Assembly: GCA_023143305.1 (NCBI GenBank)
Contig: JAGLHV010000043.1
Coordinates: forward strand, 1 to 8,210
Direction: 5' to 3'
DNA from: a bacterium
GTDB lineage: Bacteria; CBDUZB01; JAGLHV01
DNA length: 8,210 nt
In this document: piece by piece, positions 1 through 7,127 of the stretch
How positions within the stretch are numbered: position 1 is the stretch's first letter
How the letters are laid out: the number at the start of each line of letters is the position of its first letter
Translations under genes and position numbers: made by a program
The notes under the pieces: generated by a model
Database searches by the model: none
The model's input: only the letters and a program-made list of their open reading frames with translations
Told to the model about the DNA's origin: nothing

Positions 1-491
1 TTGGAGTTAAAACAGAGGTAATTGAAAGCGTGGGATTTAAGGGCGATAGATGGAAGTATGACGAAAAAATTGTATCTGTTTTAACAAAATATGGAGTAAC
101 GCCAAAAAGTGGATTAGTTTGTCTAGCAGGATTTATGAGAATTATCAGTCCTCAATTTATTCGAAAATATAAAAATCGAATAATGAATATTCATCCTGCT
201 TTACTGCCTGCTTTTGGGGGGAAAGGAATGTATGGAAAACATGTTCACCAGGCGGTTCTTGAATATGGTTGTAAAGTTAGCGGGGTTACAGTGCATTTTA
301 TTAATGAAAATTACGATCAGGGAGCAGTAATTTTACAGGAAACGGTAAAAGTGTTGGATAATGATACACCTGAAACTTTAGCATCCCGGATATTAGTGGA
401 AGAACACAAGATTTATCCTCAGGCAATAAAGCTTTTTGCGGAAAAAAGACTGGATATAAAAGACAGAAAAGTGAGGATTATTGAAAAATGA
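1..491 (+). CDS. purN: Phosphoribosylglycinamide formyltransferase (5'-truncated)
   Basis: This cytosolic enzyme transfers a formyl group from 10-formyltetrahydrofolate to GAR, the third step of purine synthesis. The frame is open from base 3 with no stop, so the gene starts before the window. About 162 codons remain of a usual 190-210, and the N-terminal phosphate-binding part is missing. The GTG at base 30 is internal, not a true start. The catalytic signature NIHPALLPAF is at about 186-215, giving the Asn and His of the family triad. The Asp lies in NYDQGAVI near 315. The segment AFGGKGMYG is the variant loop found in many bacterial PurN proteins, where E. coli has PKYPGLH. The C-terminal part with ETLASRILVEEH and IYPQAIKLFAEKRL is typical. 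The stop overlaps the next gene's start by 4 bp (ATGA), which suggests translational coupling. purH follows one gene later. Family assignment is firm. Confidence 0.96.
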   Translation, partial: GVKTEVIESVGFKGDRWKYDEKIVSVLTKYGVTPKSGLVCLAGFMRIISPQFIRKYKNRIMNIHPALLPAFGGKGMYGKHVHQAVLEYGCKVSGVTVHFINENYDQGAVILQETVKVLDNDTPETLASRILVEEHKIYPQAIKLFAEKRLDIKDRKVRIIEK

Positions 492-1462
492 ATAAAAAAA
501 GTTTTTTATTAATATTATTTTTTGTTTTGAGTTGTTTCTTTTTACCTGAATATTTATTAGCTGAAGAAAATTTACCTATTTATTTCTTCAGAGGAGAAAT
601 GATTTATAGGATAAATCTGGACGGAACGGGAGAAAAATGTATAAGTAGTGAAAGAACTACGAAATTTCAATGGTCTCCTGATGGGGAGAAAATATGTTTT
701 ATGGCAGCAGAAGGACTTTTTTTAATTGATAATCGCAATAATGAAAAGTTACTAACAAGTTTTCCACAAAAGTCTAAAATTGTTAATACTTTTGAGTGGT
801 CACCGGATAGTAAAAAAATAGTGTATGGTATCTATGATAAAGACACCAATAAGGATGGTAAAATAGATGAAAAAGATGCTTGTTCTTTGTGTTTTTTAGA
901 TATTTCCCGTTTACAAAAAAGAAAAATTGCTTCTGTAACGGGGCCTCCTTTTCAAATTCCTTTTTATTGGTCAAAAAAAGGGGAAAATATTTATTTTACT
1001 AATTTTGATTTGAGTGGCGGCAAGACACTAATTAGATGCTATCGCTATTCACTGAAAAAAAAGAAGAATTATTTTATGGGAGTAGAAGAATGGCCTAATA
1101 ATAACATAGTAAAATATGTAGGTAAAAAAAAGTTTCACTTTAATCAAAACAATGAAACTACTTTTTTTGAAACAAAGGATGTTTCTTCTGATGGACAAAC
1201 TATTTTTACCGAAGAAGGAAATGTATATTTGATATCAAAGGATGAGCAACAGGAACTAGGTAAAAAAATAGGGGAATTTAAATATTTTATTAATAAATTT
1301 AATAAAGGATATTACAATCCGGTCTGGTTGCCGGATAATGAACATATATTAGTGGTGAAAGAAGTACTTCTAAGAAATTATATCTATCTGGTAAATGTAA
1401 AAAATGGAGAAATAAAAAAAATAACTAAAGGAAGAGCCGCTAACTATTTTCATCGGGATTAA
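488..1462 (+). CDS. Exported TolB/WD40-like beta-propeller protein with EF-hand-type loop
   Basis: The 324-residue product begins with a Sec signal peptide: MNKK, a hydrophobic core, and a likely signal peptidase I site after Ala25 in LLA|EE. A Cys16 within VLSC could be a lipobox, but the hydrophobic stretch continues past it, so this is less likely. The mature part has PD40/TolB-type blades: WSPDGEKI at 62-69, WSPDSKKI at 104-111, WSKKGENIYF at 161-170, SSDGQTIFTEEG at 233-244 and WLPDNEHILVV near 280-290. Residues 119-130, DTNKDGKIDEKD, match a calcium-binding EF-hand or dockerin loop (D-x-N-x-D-G-x-I-x-x-x-D) inserted after the second blade. No catalytic domain is visible, so a binding or scaffold role outside the membrane is inferred. 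It is odd that an exported protein sits between purN and purH. It overlaps purN by 4 bp, has no obvious separate promoter, and may be made by coupled translation. Confidence 0.85.
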   Translation: MNKKSFLLILFFVLSCFFLPEYLLAEENLPIYFFRGEMIYRINLDGTGEKCISSERTTKFQWSPDGEKICFMAAEGLFLIDNRNNEKLLTSFPQKSKIVNTFEWSPDSKKIVYGIYDKDTNKDGKIDEKDACSLCFLDISRLQKRKIASVTGPPFQIPFYWSKKGENIYFTNFDLSGGKTLIRCYRYSLKKKKNYFMGVEEWPNNNIVKYVGKKKFHFNQNNETTFFETKDVSSDGQTIFTEEGNVYLISKDEQQELGKKIGEFKYFINKFNKGYYNPVWLPDNEHILVVKEVLLRNYIYLVNVKNGEIKKITKGRAANYFHRD

Positions 1463-1481
1463 AAAATATGTATTGGTTTTT

Positions 1482-1502
1482 AAGATAATGTTAAATTATC
1501 TT
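1482..1502 (+). terminator. Weak AT-rich hairpin, possible terminator before purH
   Basis: AAGATAAT at 1482-1489 and ATTATCTT at 1495-1502 are perfect 8-bp inverted arms around the loop GTTAA. The T-rich run TTTATTTT (1501-1508) overlaps the end of the second arm. It lies 20 bp after the propeller gene stop and 72 bp before purH. The stem has only one G-C pair, so it would be a weak terminator at best. Read-through into purH is plausible. Confidence 0.3.
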
Positions 1503-1574
1503 TATTTTCTAAAGTGATTAATGAGAAAAGGATAAAAAATTTTAACAATACCGTTTTAGAGAGGAGAATAAGTA

Positions 1575-3152
1575 ATGCGTAAAATTAGGCGTGCATTGAT
1601 TAGTGTTTCCGACAAAACAGGGTTAATAAAATTTGCCCGGGAGTTATCTGAATTAGGCATAGAAATTATTTCTACAGGGGGAACGGCCCGAGAACTGGAA
1701 AAAGCTAATATTAAAGTTAAACAAATTGCTGATTATACCGGTTATCCCGAACTACTCAACGGCAGGGTTAAAACATTACATCCGAAGGTTCATGCGGCTT
1801 TACTGGCTTTGCGGGATAATCCTGAACATATAAAGCAGATAAAAGAGCAAAATATTGGTTTGATTGATTTAGTTGTAGTTAATTTATATCCTTTTAGCCA
1901 GATAGTTACCATGGATAAGGTTACGCCGGAAGAAATTATAGAAAATATTGATATTGGAGGAGTGACCTTGTTGCGTTCAGCAGCAAAGAACTATAAAGAT
2001 GTTATAATTGCCGTAAATCCTGAGGATTATTCTTTGCTTTTGGCAGAATTGAGAAAACACAATAATGAGATAAGTGGGGAAACAAAACTTCGATTAGCCA
2101 TGCAGGCGTTTAAACATACAGCAAGTTATGACTATACCATATATTCCTATTTTTATAAATTGACGGCGGAAAACAAAAAAATTAAAGATTTTCCCCATTT
2201 AAAGGAAATTCGATTGGAAAAAATTCAGGATTTGAGATACGGGGAAAATCCTCACCAACAGGCTGCATTTTATAAAGAATTAAAAACAGAGGATAGGGAA
2301 AAAAAACAGAGTTTAATAAATATGGAGCAATTACACGGGAAAGAATTGTCTTTTAATAATATTATTGATTTAGAATCGGCCTGGAATATAACCGGGGAGT
2401 TTGATTTTCCGGTAGCAGTAATTATTAAGCACACCAATCCTTGTGGAGTAGCCATTGGTGCTGAATTAATTGATGCTTACAAAAATGCCCGTAAATGTGA
2501 TCCTGTTAGTGCTTTTGGTAGTATTGTCGGTTTTAATCGGGAAGTTGGTAAAGAGTTGGCCGGTGAAATTAATAAGACTTTTGTAGAGTGTGTGCTTGCT
2601 CCGTCTTTTAGTACGGAAGCTTTAGAAATCTTAAAAGAGAAGAAAAATATCAGGTTAATTAAAATGCCCAAAGATTCCGGTTCTGGTCAGGAATTTGATT
2701 ATAAGAAGATTTCCGGAGGGTTGTTAATTCAGGAGAAAAATACTATTTTGTTCGAAGGGGATTTAACTGTAGTTACTAAAAGGAAGCCTACGGAAGAGGA
2801 AATGAAAGCTCTCCGGTTTGCCTGGAAAGTGTGTAAACATGTAAAATCCAATGCTATTGTTTATACCACTAAAGATAGAACTATTGGTATAGGTGCAGGA
2901 CAAATGAGCAGGGTTGATTCGGCACAATTAGCCATGATGAAAGCGAAGAATGCCGGCCTTTCTACTAAAGGATGTGTTTTATCTTCTGATGCTTTTTTCC
3001 CTTTTCGGGATGGGATTGATGCGGCAGCACAATCAGGGATAACAGCGATTATTCAGCCGGGGGGGTCTATCAGAGATAAAGAAGTAATTATTGCCTGTGA
3101 CGAGCATAATATAGCTATGGTTTTTACCGGTATGCGTCATTTTAAACATTAA
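1575..3152 (+). CDS. purH: Bifunctional AICAR transformylase / IMP cyclohydrolase
   Basis: This cytosolic enzyme catalyses the last two steps of IMP synthesis: formylation of AICAR by 10-formyltetrahydrofolate, then ring closure. At 525 residues it is full length for the family. The N-terminal MGS-like cyclohydrolase domain shows SVSDKTG (10-16), STGGTA (33-38), GRVKTLHPKVHA (63-74), VVNLYPF (101-107) and ENIDIGGVTLLRSAAKN (123-139). The usual Pro after IDIGG is Val here, a tolerated variation. The transformylase half carries LRYGENPHQ (220-228), GKELSFNN (255-262), IKHTNPCG (284-291, with the catalytic Lys-His pair), DPVSAFGSIVGFNR (309-322), SNAIVY (425-430), IGIGAGQMSRVDSA (437-450), DAFFPFRDG (472-480) and the family's C-terminal GMRHFKH. 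The start is supported by GAGGAG at 1561-1566, 8 bases upstream. With purN two genes before, it forms a purine cluster. Confidence 0.98.
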   Translation: MRKIRRALISVSDKTGLIKFARELSELGIEIISTGGTARELEKANIKVKQIADYTGYPELLNGRVKTLHPKVHAALLALRDNPEHIKQIKEQNIGLIDLVVVNLYPFSQIVTMDKVTPEEIIENIDIGGVTLLRSAAKNYKDVIIAVNPEDYSLLLAELRKHNNEISGETKLRLAMQAFKHTASYDYTIYSYFYKLTAENKKIKDFPHLKEIRLEKIQDLRYGENPHQQAAFYKELKTEDREKKQSLINMEQLHGKELSFNNIIDLESAWNITGEFDFPVAVIIKHTNPCGVAIGAELIDAYKNARKCDPVSAFGSIVGFNREVGKELAGEINKTFVECVLAPSFSTEALEILKEKKNIRLIKMPKDSGSGQEFDYKKISGGLLIQEKNTILFEGDLTVVTKRKPTEEEMKALRFAWKVCKHVKSNAIVYTTKDRTIGIGAGQMSRVDSAQLAMMKAKNAGLSTKGCVLSSDAFFPFRDGIDAAAQSGITAIIQPGGSIRDKEVIIACDEHNIAMVFTGMRHFKH

Positions 3153-3225
3153 GATATTTTTTAATAAATTGACCTAATAGTTAAAATAATGTTATGTATT
3201 GTGAAAGTTTAGAAAGGATATTTAT

Positions 3226-3693
3226 ATGGACCGGCCCTCATGGGATGAATATTTCATAGAAATAGCTCAAAATGTAGCTAAGCGTTCTACCTGTTTGCGT
3301 AGAAAAGTAGGATGTATAATTGTAAAGAACAAAAAAATTATTTCTACCGGATATAATGGAGCGGTTAGTGGATTAATCCATTGTAATGAGCGGGGTTGTT
3401 TAAGAGATAAAATGAATATTTTACCGGGTAAAAGCCAGGAATTATGCTGGGGGTTGCATGCAGAACAAAATGCATTATTATTTACTATTACTCATGGTGT
3501 AAGCCTTAGTAATGCAGCGTTATATTGTACCCATCAACCCTGTATTCTTTGTGCCAAGATGATTGTTCAGGCAGGTATAAAGAAAGTTATATTTTGTGGT
3601 AGTTATCCGGACAAATTGGCTTTAGATATTTTTCATGAAGCAAATGTAAAATCACAACAAGTAGACCTTCCTTTGCTAAAGAAGAAAATATAG
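3226..3693 (+). CDS. dCMP deaminase family protein (ComE/ComEB-like zinc deaminase)
   Basis: This is a 155-residue zinc enzyme of the cytidine/deoxycytidylate deaminase superfamily. The expected reaction is dCMP to dUMP, which supplies thymidylate synthase. The active-site motifs are complete: H-A-E at residues 78-80 (LHAEQNAL) and PCILC at 105-109, so zinc would be held by His78, Cys106 and Cys109 with Glu80 as proton shuttle. The dCMP-deaminase features TCLRRKVG (22-29), TGYNGAVSGL (41-50) and HCNERGC (52-58) are present. They separate it from tRNA adenosine deaminase and from riboflavin RibD, and their extra Cys/His residues may hold a second metal as in some phage and bacterial dCMP deaminases. 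AAAGGA at 3213-3218 lies 7 bases before the ATG. The gap from purH is 73 bp. The name comEB, used for Bacillus homologues, says nothing here about competence. Substrate preference is inferred from family. Confidence 0.93.
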   Translation: MDRPSWDEYFIEIAQNVAKRSTCLRRKVGCIIVKNKKIISTGYNGAVSGLIHCNERGCLRDKMNILPGKSQELCWGLHAEQNALLFTITHGVSLSNAALYCTHQPCILCAKMIVQAGIKKVIFCGSYPDKLALDIFHEANVKSQQVDLPLLKKKI

Positions 3694-3718
3694 ATATTTT
3701 ATTATGAGAGGTAATTAA

Positions 3719-4249
3719 ATGGGTAGAATTTTTATTGCTCAACCGGTTAAATTAATAGTAGGAATGATTACTAACCAACTTTATCTTTTCGAAGAAATTA
3801 AGTTGCGTTTGATTAATGAATTCGGAAAAATTGATTATGAAGGTGATGTATTGCCTTTTGATAAGACAAAATATTATGAGCAGGAAATGGGTAAAGATTT
3901 GAGTAGAAAATTTATAAGTTTTGCCAAACTTATTTTGCCTCATAAAATAGTACAGATTAAAATACTTACTAATAGAATTGAAAAAGAATTTATAGATGAT
4001 AAGAAGGCTCGAAAGATAAACATAGATCCGGGTTATTTAAATGCAGGAAAACTTATATTAGCTACTACTAAAGATTGGCAACATCGTATTTACCTGGGAG
4101 AAGGAATATATGGGGAAGTTACTTTGCGTTTTAAAGGGGGGACTTTTTCTGTTTGGGAATGGACTTATCCTGATTATCAAACACCTTGCTATATTAAAAT
4201 ATTTAATTCTATACGTGAATTATTTATGAAAGAAGTGAATAAAAAGTAA
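3719..4249 (+). CDS. DUF4416 family protein
   Basis: The 176-residue protein matches my recollection of DUF4416 along its whole length. Recognisable features are the opening QPVKLIVGMI (8-17), PFDKTKYYEQEMG (46-58), SRKFISFAKLI (62-72), IKILTNRIE (79-87), NIDPGYLNAGKLILATTKD (100-118), HRIYLGEGIYGEVTLRFK (121-138) and WTYPDYQTP (148-156). It has no signal peptide or membrane segment, so it is probably cytosolic. The biochemical function of the family is not known to me. GAGAGGT at 3706-3712 sits 6 bases before the ATG, and the gene starts 25 bp after the dCMP deaminase stop. The two are therefore probably cotranscribed. A role linked to nucleotide metabolism is a guess from this neighbourhood. 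The conserved acidic, tyrosine and histidine positions could form an active site, but nothing in the sequence proves catalysis. Confidence 0.85.
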   Translation: MGRIFIAQPVKLIVGMITNQLYLFEEIKLRLINEFGKIDYEGDVLPFDKTKYYEQEMGKDLSRKFISFAKLILPHKIVQIKILTNRIEKEFIDDKKARKINIDPGYLNAGKLILATTKDWQHRIYLGEGIYGEVTLRFKGGTFSVWEWTYPDYQTPCYIKIFNSIRELFMKEVNKK

Positions 4250-4314
4250 AAAAGTGGGTAATAATGTCTACCTGAGATTTTTTGATATTACTTAATATTT
4301 TCGGGGAGTAAAAA

Positions 4315-4842
4315 ATGAATAAAAAATGGTGGGTAATATTTTTATTAGTTATTTGGGGAGTAGGTTGTAATGTTAATAGTCCTTCAAAAAAAGATATTTC
4401 ACAAAAGGAATTTTTGCCCGCAAAAACTATTAACGAAGATGAATTAAAGAAATTTATTACAAATTATCCGGTTATTGTTTGGAAAAAAAGTCAAATAAAG
4501 GAAAATAAAAAAATTAAAATAGAAGAGAAACAAAGTGAGATCGATAATTTTGTTAAAGAACTGGGATACGAATCAACGGATGAGTTTAATCGCATTTGGA
4601 TGGTTTTATCTACGTTTCAGAGTCAATTAAATTATAAAAATGTTTTGGAAAAAAGACTGGCTAATTTATATATTACAAAAGAGGAAAAAAATAAAATAAA
4701 AGAAGAAGTTAAAATAATGGACAAGATTTTTGAAAGTGGTTTGGTCAGAGAAGATTTACCCAGGGTAGATATAAAATTAGTAGAGAAATACTATCAGGAA
4801 TTAAAAAAATTAAAAATAACTAATTTAATTAATGGCTCGTAA
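4315..4842 (+). CDS. Putative lipoprotein of unknown function
   Basis: I do not recognise this 175-residue protein. The N-terminus MNKKWW plus a hydrophobic stretch (7-17) ends in GVGC with Cys18 followed by Asn. This fits a lipoprotein signal peptide with a slightly unusual residue at -3 (Gly rather than Leu). Ser/Lys-rich linker residues 19-35 follow. The rest is charged and predicted helical by eye: DELKKFITNYPVIVWKK (42-58), IDNFVKELGYESTDEFNRIW (76-95), a Lys/Glu-rich helix around 123-141, and a final VEKYYQELKKLK (156-167). The pattern of a short helix before VIVWKK and then GYESTDEFNR resembles small envelope lipoproteins of uncultured bacteria, but I can name no family. The ribosome site GGGGAG at 4303-4308 is 6 bases before ATG. 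It follows DUF4416 by 65 bp and directly precedes another exported unknown, suggesting a joint envelope role. Confidence 0.75.
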   Translation: MNKKWWVIFLLVIWGVGCNVNSPSKKDISQKEFLPAKTINEDELKKFITNYPVIVWKKSQIKENKKIKIEEKQSEIDNFVKELGYESTDEFNRIWMVLSTFQSQLNYKNVLEKRLANLYITKEEKNKIKEEVKIMDKIFESGLVREDLPRVDIKLVEKYYQELKKLKITNLINGS

Positions 4843-4876
4843 TTTTTTTATAAAGGATGTTTTTAATAATTTTAAA

Positions 4877-5371
4877 ATGAAAAAAAATATTTTAAGTTTC
4901 TTGTGGGTGTTTTTGTTTTTATCAGTAAATTTCCTGGTGGCTAAAGAAGAAAAGGTTCCTCAATCTGATTCTAAAAAAAAGGCAAATACGCTTTTTGATA
5001 TAGAATCTTCATCTTCTTCTCATGAAAAAGAACAATCTAATCAGAATTCAGATAAAAACGAAGGAAAATACTGGGCTAAACAGATTAAAGAAGATTTTAA
5101 TAAAGATTTTGATTGTGAAGAATATTTTCCTGCTCAATTGAAGGATATTCATAGCCGGTTGCAATGGTGTGACTGGATTGTATCGGATTTTAACCAGAAG
5201 TTAGATTATGAGGAGTATTCCACTAACCAACTTATTGAGATTTATGGGAAATTGCAATGGATAGGGTGGATTAAGAAAGATTTTGGGGTTGACTATTCGA
5301 AGAGTAATTATTTTTCTTATGAATTAAGAATTATTTATGACGGACTAAAAAGAATAAATTATTCTAAATGA
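4877..5371 (+). CDS. Small secreted protein with three 31-residue repeats
   Basis: This is an unrecognised 164-residue protein. From the ATG at 4877 it has a textbook signal peptide: MKKN, hydrophobic core 5-21, and a likely cut after Ala22 (LVA|KEE). A Ser/Lys/Glu/Gln-rich low-complexity linker runs from 23 to about 64. Residues 69-161 are three repeats of exactly 31 residues, noted separately. The same frame is open upstream to an ATG at 4832, which would give 179 residues and an 11-bp overlap with the lipoprotein gene. I prefer 4877 because it puts the basic residues at the start of the signal peptide, but neither start has a well-placed ribosome site (AAAGGA at 4852-4857 is 19 bases away). 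Translation may be coupled to the upstream gene. Two helices per repeat seem likely, so a periplasmic or surface binding role is possible but unproven. Confidence 0.72.
   Translation: MKKNILSFLWVFLFLSVNFLVAKEEKVPQSDSKKKANTLFDIESSSSSHEKEQSNQNSDKNEGKYWAKQIKEDFNKDFDCEEYFPAQLKDIHSRLQWCDWIVSDFNQKLDYEEYSTNQLIEIYGKLQWIGWIKKDFGVDYSKSNYFSYELRIIYDGLKRINYSK
5081..5359 (+). repeat. Three in-frame 93-bp units coding 31-residue repeats
   Basis: The units are 5081-5173, 5174-5266 and 5267-5359. Equivalent residues fall exactly 31 apart: Asp-Phe at 73-74, 104-105 and 135-136; Tyr at 83, 114 and 145; Gln/Glu-Leu at 87-88, 118-119 and 149-150; Ile at 91, 122 and 153; Leu at 95, 126 and 157. Units 1 and 2 also share EEY and LQW and keep clear similarity at the DNA level (GATTTTAA and TTGCAATGG recur in step). 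Unit 3 is more diverged. The shared pattern is roughly D-F-x8-Y-x3-[QE]-L-x2-I-x3-L. I do not recognise it as a named repeat family. Confidence 0.85.
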
Positions 5372-5396
5372 TTTTTAATGAATTTTTAAATCGTTT
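5366..5396 (+). promoter_or_regulatory. Possible hairpin between the repeat-protein gene and comM
   Basis: AAATGATTT (5366-5374, spanning the stop codon) can pair with AAATCGTTT (5388-5396) through nine base pairs including one G-U, around a 13-base loop. It lies just before the comM ribosome site AAGGGA (5400-5405). The stem is AT-rich and may be chance in DNA of this composition. Confidence 0.2.
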
Positions 5397-5410
5397 AATA
5401 AGGGATTTTT

Positions 5411-6949
5411 ATGTTTTCTAATATTTTATCAGGAGCGGTTTTAGGTGTAGATGGTTATTTAGTAACGGTAGAAGTTGATATCTCTCCGGGACTTCCTTCT
5501 TTTTCTATTGTAGGTCTTCCCGATACGGCAGTAAAAGAAAGTAAAAATAGAGTGGTAGCAGCGATAAAAAATTCCGGTTTTAATTTTCCGGTAAAAAGAA
5601 TTACTGTTAATTTGGCTCCTGCTGATATAAAAAAAGAAGGGGCAGCTTTTGATTTACCAATAGCTATCGGAATTCTTTTCGCTACGGAGCAAATAAAGGT
5701 TTCTTTTGTGAAAAAGTATCTTTTTGTCGGGGAGTTATCTCTGGATGGAAATATAAAAAAAGTGAAGGGTATTTTACCTGCTGCTTTAATGGCTAAAGAA
5801 AATAATTTAAAAGGAATTATTTTACCGGAATCAAATAAGAGAGAAGCAGGGGTGGTAGAGGGGATAGAAATAATTCCCGCAGGTAATTTAGAAGAAATAG
5901 TAGAATTTTTAAACGAAGATATAGATATGTCTCCTTTTAGTTTGAATCTATCGGAAGTTTTTCAAACTAATTCCCGGTATGAGTTGGATTTTGAGGATGT
6001 AAAAGGTCAGGAATATGCTAAAAGAGCTTTGGAAGTATCTGCTGCCGGGGGACATAATATTTTGATGATAGGGCCTCCGGGTTCAGGAAAAACAATGTTA
6101 GCTAAAAGAATTCCTACTATTTTGCCGGAAATGAGTATTCAAGAATCCATAGAAACAACTAAAATTTATAGTGTAAGGGGATTGATTCCTTATAAATCAG
6201 CGCTTATTGCTACCAGGTCATTTCGTTCTCCTCATCATACTATTTCCGACATTGCTCTTATCGGAGGAGGAACTTATCCTAAGCCGGGAGAAGTAAGTCT
6301 TTCCCATAACGGTGTTCTTTTTTTGGATGAATTACCCGAATTTCATCGTAATGCTTTAGAGGTTTTACGCCAGCCGTTGGAAGATGGTGTAGTGACTGTT
6401 TGTCGTGCAGCGGGTTCTTTATCCTATCCTGCAAGATTTATGCTGGCAGCAGCGATGAACCCCTGTCCTTGTGGGTTTTACGGTGATTTCAATCGGGAAT
6501 GTACTTGTACTCCTTTTCAAATTCAAAGATATATGACTAAAATTTCAGGTCCCCTGTTAGACCGGATAGATATTCATGTTGAAGTTCCTTCTTTAAAATA
6601 TAATGAATTAACCAATAAAAAATGTGGGGAAAAATCTTTGGATATCCGGAAAAGGGTAGTCTATGCTCGAAATATACAACGGGAAAGATTTAAAAATTAT
6701 AAAAATATTTACTCTAATGCGCATATGCAATCAAAACAAATTAAAAAATACTGTTTAATTGATAAAAAGGGACAAAACCTTCTGCAAAAAGCTATTGAAC
6801 ATTTAGGACTTTCTGCCCGGGCATATGACCGCATTTTAAAAGTGACACGCACTATAGCCGATTTAGAAAAATCTGAAAATATTCAATCAACACATATTGC
6901 CGAAGCAATTCAGTACCGCAGTTTAGACCGTAATTTTTGGATGCAGTGA
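5411..6949 (+). CDS. comM: YifB/ComM family Mg-chelatase-like AAA+ ATPase
   Basis: The 512-residue protein is full length for the YifB/ComM family. An N-terminal Lon-protease-like (ChlI) fold covers about 1-170, with [17 protein letters not shown] (22-38) and [20 protein letters not shown] (70-89). The AAA+ core has Walker A GPPGSGKT (221-228), [10 protein letters not shown] (271-280), Walker [12 protein letters not shown] (301-311), sensor-1 Asn350 and the arginine-bearing [13 protein letters not shown] (381-393). Four cysteines (352, 354, 364, 366) in NPCPCG and CTCTP form the probable zinc knuckle typical of the family. The C-terminal domain has [19 protein letters not shown] (467-485). 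In Vibrio, ComM is a hexameric helicase that drives branch migration of incoming DNA in natural transformation. Most other YifB proteins, including this one, are untested. AAGGGA at 5400-5405 is 5 bases before the ATG. No DprA or other competence gene is in view. Confidence 0.96.
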   Translation: MFSNILSGAVLGVDGYLVTVEVDISPGLPSFSIVGLPDTAVKESKNRVVAAIKNSGFNFPVKRITVNLAPADIKKEGAAFDLPIAIGILFATEQIKVSFVKKYLFVGELSLDGNIKKVKGILPAALMAKENNLKGIILPESNKREAGVVEGIEIIPAGNLEEIVEFLNEDIDMSPFSLNLSEVFQTNSRYELDFEDVKGQEYAKRALEVSAAGGHNILMIGPPGSGKTMLAKRIPTILPEMSIQESIETTKIYSVRGLIPYKSALIATRSFRSPHHTISDIALIGGGTYPKPGEVSLSHNGVLFLDELPEFHRNALEVLRQPLEDGVVTVCRAAGSLSYPARFMLAAAMNPCPCGFYGDFNRECTCTPFQIQRYMTKISGPLLDRIDIHVEVPSLKYNELTNKKCGEKSLDIRKRVVYARNIQRERFKNYKNIYSNAHMQSKQIKKYCLIDKKGQNLLQKAIEHLGLSARAYDRILKVTRTIADLEKSENIQSTHIAEAIQYRSLDRNFWMQ

Positions 6950-6964
6950 GAAAAAGAGTCCATA

Positions 6965-6990
6965 GTCCATCCGCCTTAGGCGGAGTGGAC
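6965..6990. repeat. GC-rich palindrome after comM
   Basis: TCCGCC (6970-6975) and GGCGGA (6979-6984) form a perfect stem around TTA. After a one-base bulge (G6985) it extends with GTCCA (6965-6969) against TGGAC (6986-6990). It is the most GC-rich spot of the region and 15 bp past the comM stop. No T-run follows, so it is not a classical intrinsic terminator. It could stop 3' exonucleases or be a REP-like element. Confidence 0.7.
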
Positions 6991-7008
6991 TTCCGCTTTG
7001 CTTCAGCA
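6970..7008. repeat. Dispersed ~40-bp module, copy 1
   Basis: The copy starts with TCCGCCTTA (6970-6978) and ends with CTTTGCTTCAGCA (6996-7008). The same two blocks recur in order at 7124-7164. In this copy the first block is part of a perfect palindrome. Confidence 0.6.
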
Positions 7009-7039
7009 GTCGATAGTCCATAGACAAAAGATAACAGAC

Positions 7040-7071
7040 AGTTATAAGTTATTAGTTATGAGTTATAAGTT
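7040..7071. repeat. AGTTATN heptamer array, about 4.6 units
   Basis: Successive units are AGTTATA, AGTTATT, AGTTATG, AGTTATA and a partial AGTT. Only the seventh base varies among full units. Confidence 0.9.
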
Positions 7072-7080
7072 GAAAAAAAT

Positions 7081-7103
7081 TAAAAGACAAAAAATAAAAG
7101 ACA
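7081..7103. repeat. TAAAAGACA direct repeat with 14-bp spacing
   Basis: TAAAAGACA is present at 7081-7089 and 7095-7103, a 14-bp period, which is twice the heptamer period of neighbouring arrays. The low-complexity A-rich context makes chance possible. Confidence 0.5.
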
Positions 7104-7127
7104 GGCACAAAGGCATCAAGGCATCCG
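7104..7127. repeat. GGCA octamer array, three units
   Basis: GGCACAAA, GGCATCAA and GGCATCCG follow one another without gaps. The last unit merges into TCCGCCTTA of the second 40-bp module copy. Confidence 0.7.

Larger units (their letters stand above)
6957..7024. repeat. AGTCCAT heptamer repeats, first cluster
   Basis: AGTCCAT occurs in tandem at 6957-6963 and 6964-6970, and again at 7015-7021 within ATAGTCCATAGA. A fourth copy is at 7318-7324. The first tandem pair begins only 7 bases after the comM stop and runs into the hairpin at 6965-6990. Confidence 0.7.

Noticed and set aside
30..32. GTG at 30 as the true purN start
   Set aside because: The frame is open and purN-like upstream to the window edge, and a start here would remove the N-terminal phosphate-binding part that the family needs.
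3169..3198. TTGACC followed by TTATGT as a sigma-70 promoter before the dCMP deaminase gene
   Set aside because: The -35 is good, but the -10 at 17-18 bp spacing matches only two or three bases of TATAAT, so it is likely chance.
4255..4283. Short hairpin and T6 run after DUF4416 as a terminator
   Set aside because: The stem has only four proper pairs (GGTA/TACC) plus two G-U pairs, and the T-run starts five bases away. Too weak to call.
5411..6949. Magnesium chelatase subunit of chlorophyll synthesis
   Set aside because: The N-terminal Lon-like part, the four-cysteine NPCPCG region and the 512-residue length are those of YifB/ComM. No porphyrin or chlorophyll genes are nearby.
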